A stretch of 64,000 bases of DNA, from positions 2,330,359-2,394,358 of the forward strand of contig CH003364.1 in assembly GCA_000149265.1 (NCBI GenBank). The letters run 5' to 3'. Numbering within the stretch: position 1 is the first letter of the stretch; each line of letters begins with the position of its first letter. The notes beneath the pieces are model-generated. The model worked only from the letters and a program-made list of their open reading frames with translations. It made no database searches and had not been told where the DNA came from. A program made the translations under genes and the position numbers. This document shows positions 35,172-49,200 of this stretch, piece by piece. Source of the stretch: Ciona savignyi (lineage: Eukaryota > Chordata > Ascidiacea > Phlebobranchia > Cionidae).

Positions 35172-35460
35172 CTTTTGATAATTATTGTATAGCTTCCAGT
35201 TGAGAAGATGAAAAAATAAAATAGGTTATTTCACGTATTTTACTATTTTACAACAGAAGTGACTAAACAACAAGTCCCACATGAAACGGTGTAGAGTTGC
35301 AGTTCTACAAAAACATATTTTCTAAACGACAGAGAAACAATTGACACGTCAGTGTGTTGCGGTAATAAAATAGGGACTGGATTTTCTATTATATTTGAAC
35401 TCAATTTTGGTAAAAGCATGCTACATTTTTGGTTAGAATAAAATCTGGTTTCTACCGACA

Positions 35461-35750
35461 GATTAGTCTGGTGGGTTAGTGAGTCGCCTTCCAGCCGAAT
35501 GGTTGCATGTACGTAACTGATAGCTAGCTAATCGGTTGTGTCCTTGGGAAGGCATTTAACGGACATTGACTGAACCAAACGAAATAATGGGATCTACTAA
35601 ATTGAATGAACGTGTGAATCATACACAACTGCAATATTTCCGGTAACCCGACGATGGTTGCGAGAAGATCTGACGATTGTCCGTGTGTTAACCCCTCAGT
35701 TTCCCCCTACACGGGGGATAAACATAAATAAATATCCTATTATATCCTAT
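35461..35750 (+). mobile_element. tRNA-derived SINE, forward copy
   Basis: Forward-oriented: GGTGGGTTAGTGAGTCGCC head, GTTGTGTCCTTGGGAAGGC, GTAACCCGACGATGGTTGCG, GTCCGTGTGTTAACCCC, CGGGGGATAAACATAAATA, then AATATCCTATTATATCCTAT as tail. The tRNA-like head followed by a TATCCTA repeat defines the direction of retroposition. Confidence 0.85.
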
Positions 35751-35861
35751 CAGTTTTGTTTAAATGTTGTAATCTGTTTATAAATGTAGAAAGTGTAAAA
35801 CCATAATCTGTGCCACATCAACCACTCTCATACAGTTATAGATATAGTTAAGCCCATATGG

Positions 35862-36150
35862 TATGATAGGATATTTATGTTGATTCCCGTGAATGGGAAA
35901 ATCAAGGGGGTTAACACATGGGCAATTATCAGATCACCTCGCACCCATCGTCGGGTTACCGGAGCTATTGTAGTGTGTTGTGCATGATTCACACGTTCTT
36001 TCAATTTGGTAGAACGCATTAATCAGCTAGGTTCAGGCAATGTTCGTTAAGTGACTTACCCAAGGACACAACTAATTTGCTAGGGATCAGTTTCGAACCA
36101 GCAACCCTTCAGCCGAAAGGCGACGTACTCAACTACCAGACTAATCTGTC
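35862..36150 (-). mobile_element. tRNA-derived SINE, reverse copy
   Basis: Same order of blocks on the minus strand as the copy at 31.5 kb, with the ATCCTATCATACC tail at its low-coordinate end and GTCTGGTAGTTGAGTACGTC head at the high end. Confidence 0.85.
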
Positions 36151-36516
36151 TATATAAGTCAGCCACAAAATATTCTGATACCCTGCGTTTCTCAACTCCC
36201 CTTGGATAAACACGAGTAACCCATCAAACGAAAAGAGTATCGCCATACAACAGTTTGCCTTTAAGCCATATAATAAACACAAACTGCCCTTTCGGCTGAC
36301 GGTGCGACGGGCAACGTTAGCACTATAGTAGGCTAATCTATACAGTCAAAACTCATTATGATATACGGAATATATATATGTAAGGTAATCGTTCATGGTA
36401 ATGAAAGATTGACAAAAATGCTACATAATCTTTTTTTATTTCCCGAGTTCAGCTATATAAGAATAATTTTCTGACTTTGGGAACCTCTTTTTAATCACCT
36501 TCAGGAAAAGATACAT

Positions 36517-36806
36517 TAGGATAAGATACTCATCTTTATCCCCGTGAATGGGAAAACCAAGGGGGTTATCACACGGGCAATCGCCAGATCACCTCGCGCC
36601 CATCGTCGGGTTACCGGAGCTATTGCAGTGTGCTGTATATGATAGACAAGTTCCTTCAATTTGGTAGAACCCATTAATTCGCTGGGTTCAGGCAATGTCC
36701 GCAAAGTGCCTTGCCCAAGGACACAACCGACTAGCTAGCGACCAGTTTCGCACCTGCAACCTTTGGATTGAAAGACGCACTTAACCGTTAGACTAACTGG
36801 CCGGAC
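36517..36806 (-). mobile_element. tRNA-derived SINE, reverse copy
   Basis: Very close to the 31.5-kb copy across GGGAAAACCAAGGGGGTTA, CGCGCCCATCGTCGGGTTAC, GCCTTGCCCAAGGACACAAC and CAGTTTCGCACCTGCAACC (plus-strand words). The head end is GGCCAGTTAGTCTAACGG on the minus strand. Confidence 0.88.
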
Positions 36807-36996
36807 TATTAAAATGATTACGAAAGAATACCGATTAAAAACGTGACATGGCTTTAGTAAAATCATTTTTCGTAAGGCCGGTATTGTCAATAGTTAAAAT
36901 TATATACAATTAAAGTTTTATTCTTGGGTGAATTTGTGCATTCGCCAAACGGGGCTGAAATAATTGTACTCCGCTCTCTCGAGGGAGCTGTTTTAA

Positions 36997-37004
36997 TGAC
37001 GTAA
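36997..37004 (+). promoter_or_regulatory. CRE-like site upstream of FARP start
   Basis: TGACGTAA, a CREB/ATF-type element, 263 bases before the FARP start codon and close to the near-palindrome GCTCTCTCGAGGGAGC at 36973-36988. The position suits a proximal promoter; function is inferred from motif alone. Confidence 0.35.
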
Positions 37005-37266
37005 TCGGCTGTCGTCACTGCGATTGTTTTCAGTTGTCTTAGTTTTTGTCGAGCGAAGGAGTCTTTTAACGTGTAGAAACAGTTGTGCAAACCTGATTTT
37101 AGTCTGTTTTTGTCGTTTTCTACTGAAATATAAACCATAAGTAATATAAAAAGTTTTTCTATTTTGTAGAAATGATAATTTAAAAATGAAAGTTTCGAAA
37201 ACGGTTTAGTTCTGCAGCTGGAAAAACTACAAGTTCAACTGTTAAAAAACAGCCTATTTAAACAAA

Positions 37267-40200
37267 ATGTCTTCGCATTCTTCGGCGACAGCAAAAGTAC
37301 TACTGCTGGATCAGTCAACTCATACGTATGATGTAAAGGTTGGTGGGGTTGTAGTGTGTTAAGTGAAATTGTAAACCAAACTTTTCCAAATTGTTTGTAC
37401 CAATTAAGGTCTAACAAATAGGCTAGTCATGTCCTTTCAATACTGTTTTTCTGCTTTACCTTTGAGTTGACTTTTTAAATATGTGAACATGTCTTTTTGT
37501 TTGAATCAAAAATAGACATAGTAGCATAGCACACCCATGCAAAAGAATAAATTCTGGGCAAGGCACCTAAAGGATGTTGCATGAACGCAATGGTGGATTA
37601 ACTTGTTAATCTAAAGTGGGTTATCACATTACATTTTTCTATAACCGAAATAGTTAGTTTGCCCGGTGTTGTCCACACACTTCACTCACAGTTGTTTGGT
37701 GGGCTAACTATTTTTGGCAATTTCCATTTAGTTTTGTCCTAAATGCACTCTAAACTAGTCTGCTTTTCTCTTACTACATCAAAGTGTAGCTTAATATCTT
37801 CATGCAAAGTTTAGTTTGAAAACATGACGTCCAGTTAAGAATATATAAAATGTTATAAAATATAAATTTTAGTACATCAATGTTACAGTTTTGCAATCCG
37901 ATTGTTTTCTTACAGCACTTACAAAGTTTTTTTTATCAATATGATGTAAAATCTATCTGGATTAAGGAGATCAGCTAACCTTTTTTTACATAAACCTTGA
38001 TCATGTTTAGATTTAAAAAAAAACAGAAAACCGCAAAGTTCAATGGTAAATTAAAAGCGTCAACTTTACCAGACTGCCAGTACCTTACCAAACAATTTTA
38101 GTTATTTAACATTAAACAATTAAATCGAAAAATCAATAATTGCAGTTTTATCTCAATGAATTATCTGACAGCCGGTCCGAAATGTAATTTCAATGCCTTA
38201 CAAAATGTTTTCGAATATTGACAATCACTCTTTTCTCAATACATTTTTATTCTCTTAATTTCTTTTTAAAATTATTACTTGGTGCTCATTCCGTATAATC
38301 AGTAACAAATCTTTTTTATAATTGTTAATGTATAAATGTGCTTTACTCGGGGAAAATTTGCTGTATCATTGGATAATGTCATTTTTGGGGTATTGATTAT
38401 TCAGTGCATTTGTATTTACTCTACCTAGCATTTGTGTGTGCAAAGCATACACGTGGAAAATGTGGTTGTTCTAAATTAGTTTGAGGCATGTTTAATCTCA
38501 GCTCCACTGTTTAATACCCTAAAGGACAAACTTATAAAATATTCATTAAATTTTCGTTCAAGTTCATGCATGATTATGGCACATACGGGTAAATTTAGAC
38601 CGTGGAGAGAGATGTTATGTACTATATATATAAATAAATAAATCCTGTGATGTACATCTCTTTTCTTTATATTATAACTATTCTTTTATTCATTAGTTTG
38701 TACATTGCAAGCTAATTATTTTATCGCTATGTTTTGTTAAAAAAACAAAGTTTTAATGAATCATATACACATATCTTTTATATACATATACAAAATACGG
38801 ATACAAGATATAGATATTGTGTATCGGCTTAGCTATTCAATGAATATTTGATATTAACCCATCTGTAATGAGTGCAGCTTTACTTTTATGTGTTCAGAAT
38901 CAGTTTCAAAGATTACTGTTAATCTAGTGTGCAATTATTGTATAGTCCTATTTAGTTCATAGCCCATATCTTTAATCACCGACTCATACAATTTATCTCC
39001 AATCAAATCGGTTTAAACAATTGGTATACCACAGTTTTCATTTATAAATAATCTTTTATAGAAAAATTGCCTTAGTTTATCATATTTTTTCCTTCATGTT
39101 GTTTTCGGTGTACCAAATTTTTGGAAATATTTGTAGCAATTTTGTATCTATTTTATTTCTTTTACATATTGATTTGTAACAGAATATTTTATGCCGTTAC
39201 TTGTGGTGCGATTCTTTTTACCAGATCATTTAGAAAGTTTTCGTGGCCTAGTTTAATCTTAAATGCTGACGCAGTGGTAGCAAACAATGGTAAACCCATA
39301 ATAATAGCTCCGTTGGAAGTAGCTGTCCGGACCTTATCTCTAGTTTTCTTTGCGCTAATCCCGTAACGGCGCGAACATATGCATCCTGCATTGTTCGCAC
39401 CTTTTACCGTTTCAAAAGCTCATCACCGTTTCCCCAATCACCGATGCTAACGCCCGTATCCGGCTTTCATTTGTCATGTCACTGCCGCCTTTGTTTCGTA
39501 ACAACGCGACGACGCGGCCAGAGATTAGAAGACCGCGTTTCGTGTTGATTTAACCGCATTTCTGCAGGAACGAAGGCGCTGAACAAGAAGAAACCGCCAT
39601 CGTTCAATTTAATTATTTAAAGTGCCGAATTGAAACACAATCTTTCATCATTTTTTTGCAGCTTCAAATAAACCGCTGAAATTTCGTATTGTTCTCTCAC
39701 TTTGATAAATTCTCCTTTATATCGAACCCGACATGCATGTATACAGTTACTTCTTGGTTTAAACGATTACCATTAACTACGAAGGACTTTACCAAAATAT
39801 TGTGTTACATGTTTATTCTAATCAAAATTATGTCATAAATTTATTTTCTCGTAAGTAAATATTCCAACCACTTTTAGATAATATATATACTATCGTTAAT
39901 TTAGCTCATTTGGACATACCATCACCATTAGTCCATTACCCAATATTAATGTATTAAACAATGATTTCTTATTCGTTTTTTTTATTATACCGGTGCTAGT
40001 TTTTGTTCAAGTAAATAGCAAAAATGTTTAAATCGTGTACAAAATGTGAATATACGACCTGGTTAACCGCAAACAACTTTAATAAGCCGTCTCAAATTTC
40101 TCGTTTCCAATTTCTATCGCGCTTCAAAACGTGTTTATCATACTTTATGTCGAAATAAAAAGTAAGTGGCCGCGCAAAAATCGTTTTGTCTACGGCGGTA

Positions 40201-43200
40201 TTTGATATCTTATAGGTTTGTGTGTAATGTCGCGGCACATCTCGAATATACAGGTTTTTCGTTGTGTGTAGTCGGTAATAGCGCAACTCTGCATTCCAAC
40301 TTTTTGGCCGAGATTCAATTGTCAATTGGTTTCCTATGGTATTGAACTCGCGGTTCGCAATTCTATCTACGTGAGAACGTACCATCTGCGAAGTAGCATC
40401 TAAGCGTTAAATTCGATTACGGATAAACCTAAAAGGCCTTTCGCACGATTGCTTGAAAAAAAAACATCGTTGAACAGTTTTCAATGACTCTATGTAGGTA
40501 TTGTTAAGCTTTTGTTTAGTATTGTAAGCAGGTAAAATTCAATATCTTTTTGAAAATATTTTCGTCCAAACGTTTTGGTACACTCTTAAAACCACACGCA
40601 TTGAATATGAAACGTACAACTACGCAATGTTGCATTCCTTAAACGTTTTATTTCCTCACAAATGAATTTCAGAATGCATTACGTAATTGCGGAGACGATT
40701 TCTACTCGTTGTCATTTCCTGCTATGGCAAATTAGCGCTCAACAGTACGTTTCGAACTAATCACAGACTTCTGTAAGCAGTGCTCCGAGTGCCACGATCT
40801 ATTTTTAAAAATGGTATCTAATTACAATCCGAAAAAAAATCTCGACACCTAAAAATATAGTTTTCTGCGTTTTTTTTGATGGAATTGTAAAAAAATGGGC
40901 GGAAACACACCATTACAATAGTGCTGTTACGTTTTGTATGGGCCTACTGGCGCGTACATACGGAGATCTTGCGAATCTGTTGTATAATGGAATTTGAATC
41001 CCATTTTCTAAACGTTTGAAAACGAAATATTCCAATTTGGCTTTATGATGTTTTCTTACAATGGATCGGATTTATTGGTTATTCATCATAACGTTATGTC
41101 GTAGTATTTTGAAATGGTCATCTGTGTATAACCGCTGGCTTGTGATTAACACGTAATTGACCTTCACTGCGATTCGAATTGCTACCATCAGCGCGCGATT
41201 TGATCGTGGTAAAACGCGATTTAAATTGGCACTTCTCCAGTGCCACAAATATTCCATCTACGCTTTTACTTTTATATCGGAACTATTATTCTCACATCTC
41301 TAATGTAAATGCATATTGCGACATAATCCTGTGTCCCCTACATTAACGCATTAACCCTACTGATAAGTTAAGTCCTTTGTGTATAAAATAAATACAATAG
41401 TGTAATAAATCACTCAACAGCGCATATTGACTTTGTTGCTTACAGTAGAGATAAAGATTATTGCGTCATAATGCGATGACGCAACAAACATATGACAATG
41501 CCCCTCCCCTTGGTTGCACAGCAGCACATTTCTCGAAAATTGTCGTCGTTGCCATTCTTTGCAGTACAGCCGGGGAAAATCACATTTACTGCATCAGCGA
41601 ACCGAGGGAGATTAAAATCCCTTTTTCGCGCTCCGTCAATTTGGTTAAAAGCGAAAAAAAACGTTAAGCTTTTGATTGTATGACATGTTGACTGACGGCA
41701 TATGTCCATGGGAAAATTGCAAAGGACGAATTGCTACTCCGCTGTTTGTAGATCAAAAATAGATTTACAGTCACGATCTGCGGTTTCAAGACGATTTTTA
41801 AATAGATGTATTCCCTTGGTGCGAATTAGCCTTGCAGTTGCGCCAAGTTTCCTAACCGCAGTGTCAACCTCCTTTCGTTTTACTCTGCGTTGGGAATCGG
41901 CTAAACTCGATGAAGTGTGGGTTTTAGCGCGACTTTAAGGTTATATGCCGGTATCACTCTTTTACAGGACGTTCTGAAATTACCTGCAGTGTGTTTATTT
42001 AAAATATATAGACATTGTAGCAATTGCTTTATTAGCATTAAATCTTAACAACACTAAATTTCTTTACGCCATGTCTTTTTAAAGGAGCAATAACATTAGT
42101 GCAGTATCTATTGTGAAAACCTTCGTTTGTCGAACGGGTTTGAAACGACTCGCTCTTGATCACTCAACCGTTACCGCCTTTGTTCGGATTTGAAGAGGCC
42201 GTCTAAAATTAAAGCAACTCGGAGTAATGATGACGTTGTCTCGAAACTCGATTTTTTGCAGCTGCGCACCGGGTCGGACGAGGCTTACACCGGTGTGACA
42301 ATCAATCTAATCACCATTAAACATTGATCGAGAGAATTTCGACTTCATGTAACCAATATTTTGTATTCATAAATAAATGTGCTTTGTATAAAGGCACTCT
42401 AAGATTATGACGTATTTCTTTATCCTTGTAGTTTTTCAAATAATTTGACTGTCGTTTGTGCTTCGTCGTAAAAGTAGGAATGTTGCCGTTTGCAAAAATA
42501 ATCATATATAGCGCTTTGCCATCCTTACAAATCCCTCTTTTCTCGGTAACGTCATCCGCTGCCAGCTTCGTGTTTCAGCCGGCGCGATTGAATCGAAATG
42601 TCGTTTTATGACATCACAACAATGTCGAGTTTTCGGTGACGCCTTTACAACTCGCGCTCGCGGTGTGTGCGCATGTTTATATCGCTTTGTCCAGCGCTAC
42701 TAAATTACTACCGACACTCCCAACCAAGCGAACAGTGTTTAGAATACCAACATTTTGAAAATTTGTATTCGAATTTCAAACTAAAAATGTAGTGATATTA
42801 CCTTAGCTCTTTTTTCCATCGTTCTACAATTCATCACAATTCACGCTGTACTTGAAGTATTATTTTATATCATTATTGTTTTTTTTTAAATGTCCAATGG
42901 CATTTTGATGTTTGAATTTTTACATAACAGTTGACCAAAAGACACCAATTATCAGCAGATAGTGATAAATTGCTAATAGGAATAATATATATATGCTCAA
43001 GTATTTCCTGTCTAGCAAACTATGTGGTGTCTAATGGGAAATAATCACTCTGTACAACATCCTGTTTGTATTTCCACTAAGCCCCAATGTTGCAGCTCAC
43101 TGACATTCTATTTCAGCACATTTTGGAACAAACTTATTCAATTGTTTTTTTTAACTGTCAACTTGTGGACTACTTGCAGTATTTTGTTCCTTCAGATTAC

Positions 43201-46200
43201 TACAATGAATTAGGACTAATTAAAATCAGATATCATGTTTGTTTATATATTAATATATATATATATTATACATTAGTAGTAGAATAAACCACCCAATTAG
43301 TTTGCATGAGTAGAACCAAAAGTGTTATTACACCACATATTTCAGATTACAGTGCTCACCATATGCATGTATTGAGCAATGCTTGGTATTAAACTTGATT
43401 CTTAAACATTCCAATTGAAAGGCAATGACCGTTGGTCAACACACACACATGCAGAATGGGTGGCGATTGAATGCAATCACCTGTCTTGTTATGACCTCTA
43501 AATTTAACCGCAACACGCCCAAATAATGGTAGAGGTTTGGGTTAACAGCAGTTGATATCAGTGGCTTGCATTATTTTCAGATACTCTTATTTTCTGATTT
43601 AATTTGTGTCTAATCACTTTTTTATCAGCTTTTTTCTTATCTTTATTTCAAATGCATTTCTACATTTGAGTTTAAATTTTCTTACGTTTATTAACCTGAA
43701 AGAGCAATGCCTGTTGTAGGCATTGTGCTTAGTATAATACGTGACCATTCTAGAATTATTCTTCTGTTGATGGAAGTTCGGAAAATCCATGTTAAACTGG
43801 TCATTTTCCCCACATTTGTGTTGCACAGCTTGTGTGGAAATGTGTATATTGGAGTATTTTAGTATGATGTTAATAGTCTGTTAATTCATGTTTCGGGTAC
43901 TCATGTACTGTTATAACTTGTTGCATTTTATGCATATACAATACAGAGATTGGGGACAATTATGCATGCTCAATGTAAAAGCAGTGTGTGCGTCGTTTTT
44001 TTGTTTTTAGTGTTGTTTTTTCAATGCCTGTATAAATACACATTTTTCAGTACGAATCTAATCAACTATCAGTCCATTACTCCACTGTATCTAGGTGGTA
44101 CTGTAGACATCCCTACAATAAGGAGCAAAGCTAACACTATAATCCCTATAATTCCATGGCTTTTTTTCTCCAATGCAATCTAATGTTATTATGTTTACAG
44201 GTGAAAGGCTATGGCAACGTGCTCATCCAAGCAGTAATGAAGGACATCAATGTGCTTGAATCTGATTACTTTGGTATACAGTATGAGGATAAGGGGAATC
44301 TAGTCTTTTTAGACCCACTTAAGAAAATCAACTCTCAAATCAAAAGTAAGTGAAGCAGACTTACCCGTGTGAAATTGTTTGCCTATACATTCTACTTCAG
44401 CGAAAAAGCATGCATTTTAAAACATTATGTAGCCTATGTTGTTTAATACAGCGTGTGTGAAATGTGCTAAAACGTAACTCAACTATCCATTTAGAAACCA
44501 CCAAGATAGGTTTTATTTGCCTAGACTGATCCATTCACCCTACTTCACCTTAATAGATTACTGTAAAATATGAAAATGTGAAACCATTCATATTCCTAAA
44601 ATATGAAATAGAAAAAATGGTAATCTTACATCATGGCAAACAAATCCATTACAGCAGAAAGGGAGTTCTGAAAATGTGTAGTAAAACTTTTGTGGGTACA
44701 CTTATATTTCAATTGCCTCGTAATGAACCATAAATTTAAACTGATGCGCATTGAATCCTGAAAAAATTTAATTTATTTCTCCTCAAGAAAAGCTATAAAG
44801 CTGAAGTAAAATTTTCCACATTATCCTTATTATGTTTCAGTTATAATGAAGTATAAACAGCTTATATAAGAGCAGCAAAACCAGCCATGAGGACAAGCAT
44901 AAAACAAACATTGTCACTAAACATTTCTATATTTATTACCATTTAAATTATATTAAAAATTGATGTTCACCGAATTTTAAACAGCTTTCTATCACTTAGC
45001 TTTTTACTTAGTTTCTTTCACTCAGAGACATATTTTAAGTCAAAGATTATTGCCCATATTCATAAAACAAACATTAAATCCATGTGTCCTGAAATATATG
45101 GGATTGCTGAAGCAGTAACCAAAATCCTTTCCCAGACATCAGTAATGTTGTCCTTCGGTTTGTGGTCAAGTTCTTCCCACCGGACCCAGGTCAATTGCAA
45201 GAGGAATACACTCGGTATCTGTTCGCGTTGCAAATCAAGCAGGATTTAGTTAATGGCTTGCTACCATGTAACGAGGGTACTGCAGTTGCCATGTGTTCTT
45301 ACATAGCACAGTGTGAGTATCTACAAGTAGATAGATGGACAGTGTTGGGTGAAACATTTTTAAATGGCTGCAAATCTATACACAGTTGTCATAACATTAC
45401 TTTTTCAAAATGTTTCTTAATTGCGTTAATACAGCCTGCTAATGGTAAACTGCAAAAAAAAATTCAATAAATTTTATGGTTCGACTCTTTCACATTTAAT
45501 CTTGTTTCACCTTTAAGCCCATGGAGTTCCCAAGTTACACTCAATGCATTAGGGTTTACTGCAGGCAAATTACGTTGACATTTCTTAATTAATCATGTTG
45601 TTTTAGGTAATTTTTTTCTTAATGTTATGTTATGATGGCCATAAAGTGTGTTTTGTTAACCTATCAATTACATACAGTCTTGTTTACTTTAACGTTATGG
45701 TAATTTGACTGTGCGATAATCACCAATCATTAGTTAAGCAGTCCACTAAGTACCACTGTTTAGTATAAGCACATTAAGCCATTTAAAGTGTAGTTTTACG
45801 CTTCAAAATTGTTCTAAGTTTCAGTTTTAGAGCGCTGACAAACTGCTTGTACCACTTAGTAGATTGTTGTATCATTTAGTAGTACTTTACGCTCAAATGA
45901 GCCATAATATACAAAACACCAGTCAATTTGCAAATCTTTTTTCCATTTCATGATTTTTCAATTGCAAATGATTAATGACAGTTATTTTAACACAGTTAAT
46001 TGTCTGTGTTGCACAAGTTATTGGAAGTTTGTTTTTTATTTAATAAATAATATAACATTAAATATAAATGATCCATTTAAATCTATTAATAAATATACAA
46101 TATTTTTTTAATTATATAGCTAACAATTAATACACTTATTGAATTCTAGCCTTTTTTACCCAGTAAACACTTTATTCTCATGTGACATTTAAACTTTTTT

Positions 46201-49200
46201 TTTAAACTTATTTATTTTCCTCACTCACACAGCGGAGTTCGGAGATTGGAATTCGTACGATTGTTCCGACTTATCTTACCTCAATGATCTCGCACTCTTG
46301 CCCCCCCTTGCGGATTTGAGCAAGCAAGAATTGCTCGGAAAAATTGCCGAAAGCCATAAAATAAGAACGTAAGATATTTCTACTTATATCGAAAAAACAC
46401 ATGATTACATGTAAATGGTACTGAAAATTGATTTTTTCGCCATTATAATACATCGGACAGGGGATATCATAAAAAAAGCTCCCATATAATGTCATTTAAA
46501 TTCGATCAGAGCAGCACAATAATGCCTGACACAGTGCGTCTTAAACTCTTCCTCAGTAACACTTTGCAACCCTTGTTACTGATTGCTTAATTGTGTAGTT
46601 CACACAAATAGATCGGATGTTTGTTTTTATCAGCAGTTCATTAACAACCCTTTGGTTAACCGTTAACTAATACACAGTCCTAAGTAATGCATCAGGCATT
46701 GAATATCCTTATTTATTTTAAATAAAATTCGAAAGGCAACATCACACCTTATTCTTTTCATTTATTTTAAAATAGTTATATTGTTTGGAAGGCTACATCA
46801 CACCTTATTCTGTTAATTTATTTTAAAATAGTCTTTTTGGTTGGAAGGCTACATCACATCTTATTCTGTTTATTTATTTTAAAATAGTCTTTTTGGTTTA
46901 AAGGCTACATCACACCTTATTCTTTTCATTTATTTTAAAATAGTAGATTTGTTTGGAAGGCCTCATCAACTACATTTAATTTCAAATAATAATTTTTTGC
47001 TGAACTTGCAGAGGAGAATCGAAAGCTGATTCCGACTTCCATTTGCTCGACATCGTGCGCCGCCTCGAGCAGTACGGACTGCGGTTGCTCCCTGCCAAGG
47101 ACCAGGAAAACACCGATATAAAACTCGCGGTGGCTCATATGGGAGTTCTGGTGTTCCGGGTTTGTGACAAGTTTCTTGGAATTTTTAATCGATTTTTAGT
47201 GTGTGGTGTATTAGATTTTTTGTAATTTTACTGACTATTGTTGCGGCAAAAAATCTGAGAAAAACAATGTTGCTGAACAGAATTAAATTAAGGTTAATTT
47301 TTCATAATTTAAAAATTCTGTGGTATGTCTTCTACATAATGCCTTAAAATATCTTAATTATTTGAGCTGTAAAACATTTACAAATGTCTATATTAAGTGT
47401 ACAAAGCTCTAATAAATTGTCTTAGTAATATTATATCAAGAGGTTCTTATTCAACTAAATTCATTATCATTACCTTAGTAGCACTATAATTGATATAGTT
47501 TTTGTAACTATAGTGCAATTTTGTCTTTGTTCATTTTGCTTGAAGTGTAAAATTATCTCCAGACGTTAAGTCATCCCGCATGTTCATTTTCTCAGGGCAA
47601 TGCGAAGATAAACACGTTTAACTGGGCTCGAATACGCAAGCTCAGCTTCAAAAAGAAAAGGTTCCTGATCAAACTAAGGACGGAAACAAGCGTTGATGTA
47701 AGTTACTTTGTGGCGTCATACATCTCGTGTTACAGATTGAACCATTATCGGGCTCCTGTTTCACAATGGCAACTGTCTGCGTGGCCACTTTCAACGCATG
47801 AGTGTGCGGAAGCTTTTGTAGCATCACAAAGTTAACCTTTATTTTCGTGACTGGGATCAGTATGTGTTGGTGATTATTACAAACCATTTGATTGTCCCGT
47901 TGTGTGACAATGTTGTCTGGGATTGTAACTTTCTAAACAGTTTGGTTAAATTATACAAAACATTTCGAAAAATTACTGAAATAAATTCACCTCGTCTTTT
48001 TTAACTTTTTAAGATAAATGTTGCCAATGTTTTTAGTGTTTTGCCATAATCTAAATTGGTAAACAAAAAACAGCTAAGAGACTCAGGAAAATCGTTTAAG
48101 ACTAAAAAAGAAAAAGGACATCCTTTACAAAGAATAGTTTCATAAATGTGCCCCTGTTGTATCACCAATTCCTGCCAGACAGTCAAATGTCATTAAATTC
48201 CACACTGAAAACAATGCTTTGTTTTTTTTTAATCAAAACGATGTAATGTTGCACTATGATACAATATTAAAAGAAATTAGCAAAATATATGGTGATAAAA
48301 ATGATAGAAAATTAAAATATCTAGCACATTGTTCAGTGTAAAAACAATATGCAATTTTTATTTAAAATCTTTTAAGGTTGAAATCAAGAATAAGTCAGCA
48401 ACATTTTTGTGTTATGTCCTTAAATTTTTGTCTGTCAGTAATTTAATATCGAAAGCTTTAAAATGGATATTTGATCGTGCTTGTCCGTCCAGTAATGGTT
48501 ATGATAAACTCTTTACTTTGTGCCATAATATATCATTTAAATTAATATAAAGTAAAATTCGATCAAATAAGATCATACATGTGTTACAATTCAATTGATC
48601 ATAGCTACCAGCAGAGTTAACATTACACCTGAGTAATCGATGACTGTGTATTAAGCACGGGTTCGTTACTGAGTAACTTGTACAACAATGTATTCTGTGT
48701 GAATGCTTATTGTAACTAGGGCATTAGGGCTCTCCAATTTGATCTTTTCTTTATTCATTCTTGTAAAATGAGTTCGTGTAACCAGGTCATGCATGTTTAC
48801 ACTGCAATTTTTGTGATTTCATTTTGAGGCAGAAATTTCTCTTAATTTTGTGCAACTTTATAACCATTTAATGGAGCCAAGTTCCTGTACCTCCAACTAT
48901 GTGCATTTTCATGGCAATTTTTGAAAATTTTATTTCAGCAGCCAAAAACCCAAATTGTAATTATTTCAGAAAAATGGCCAGAATGTCGGTGACATCTTAG
49001 TTTTCGTCATGGCTTCAAGGGACACATGTAAAAACTTCTGGAGACATTGCATAGAGTACCACGCATTTTTCAGACTCGACCTTCACCCAGCACCAGCACC
49101 CAAACCAAAGATCATTAAGCGTGGTTCAACGTTCAGATATAGGTTGGTTTTTATCTTCATGTTATTTTATTTTTACTGTATTTTACTTGTTGTCTTTTCG

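Larger units (their letters stand above)
35172..36900. other. Intergenic region packed with SINE copies
   Basis: Holds three near-complete SINE copies of one family within 1.4 kb (35461-35750 forward; 35862-36150 and 36517-36806 reverse), separated by 110 and 370 bp of AT-rich DNA. No gene is seen. Confidence 0.75.

Noticed and set aside
40092..40385. 97-codon minus-strand frame in FARP intron 1
   Set aside because: No recognisable domain, no flanking splice signals or poly(A) site, and it lies in CpG-richer DNA where stop codons are less frequent by chance.
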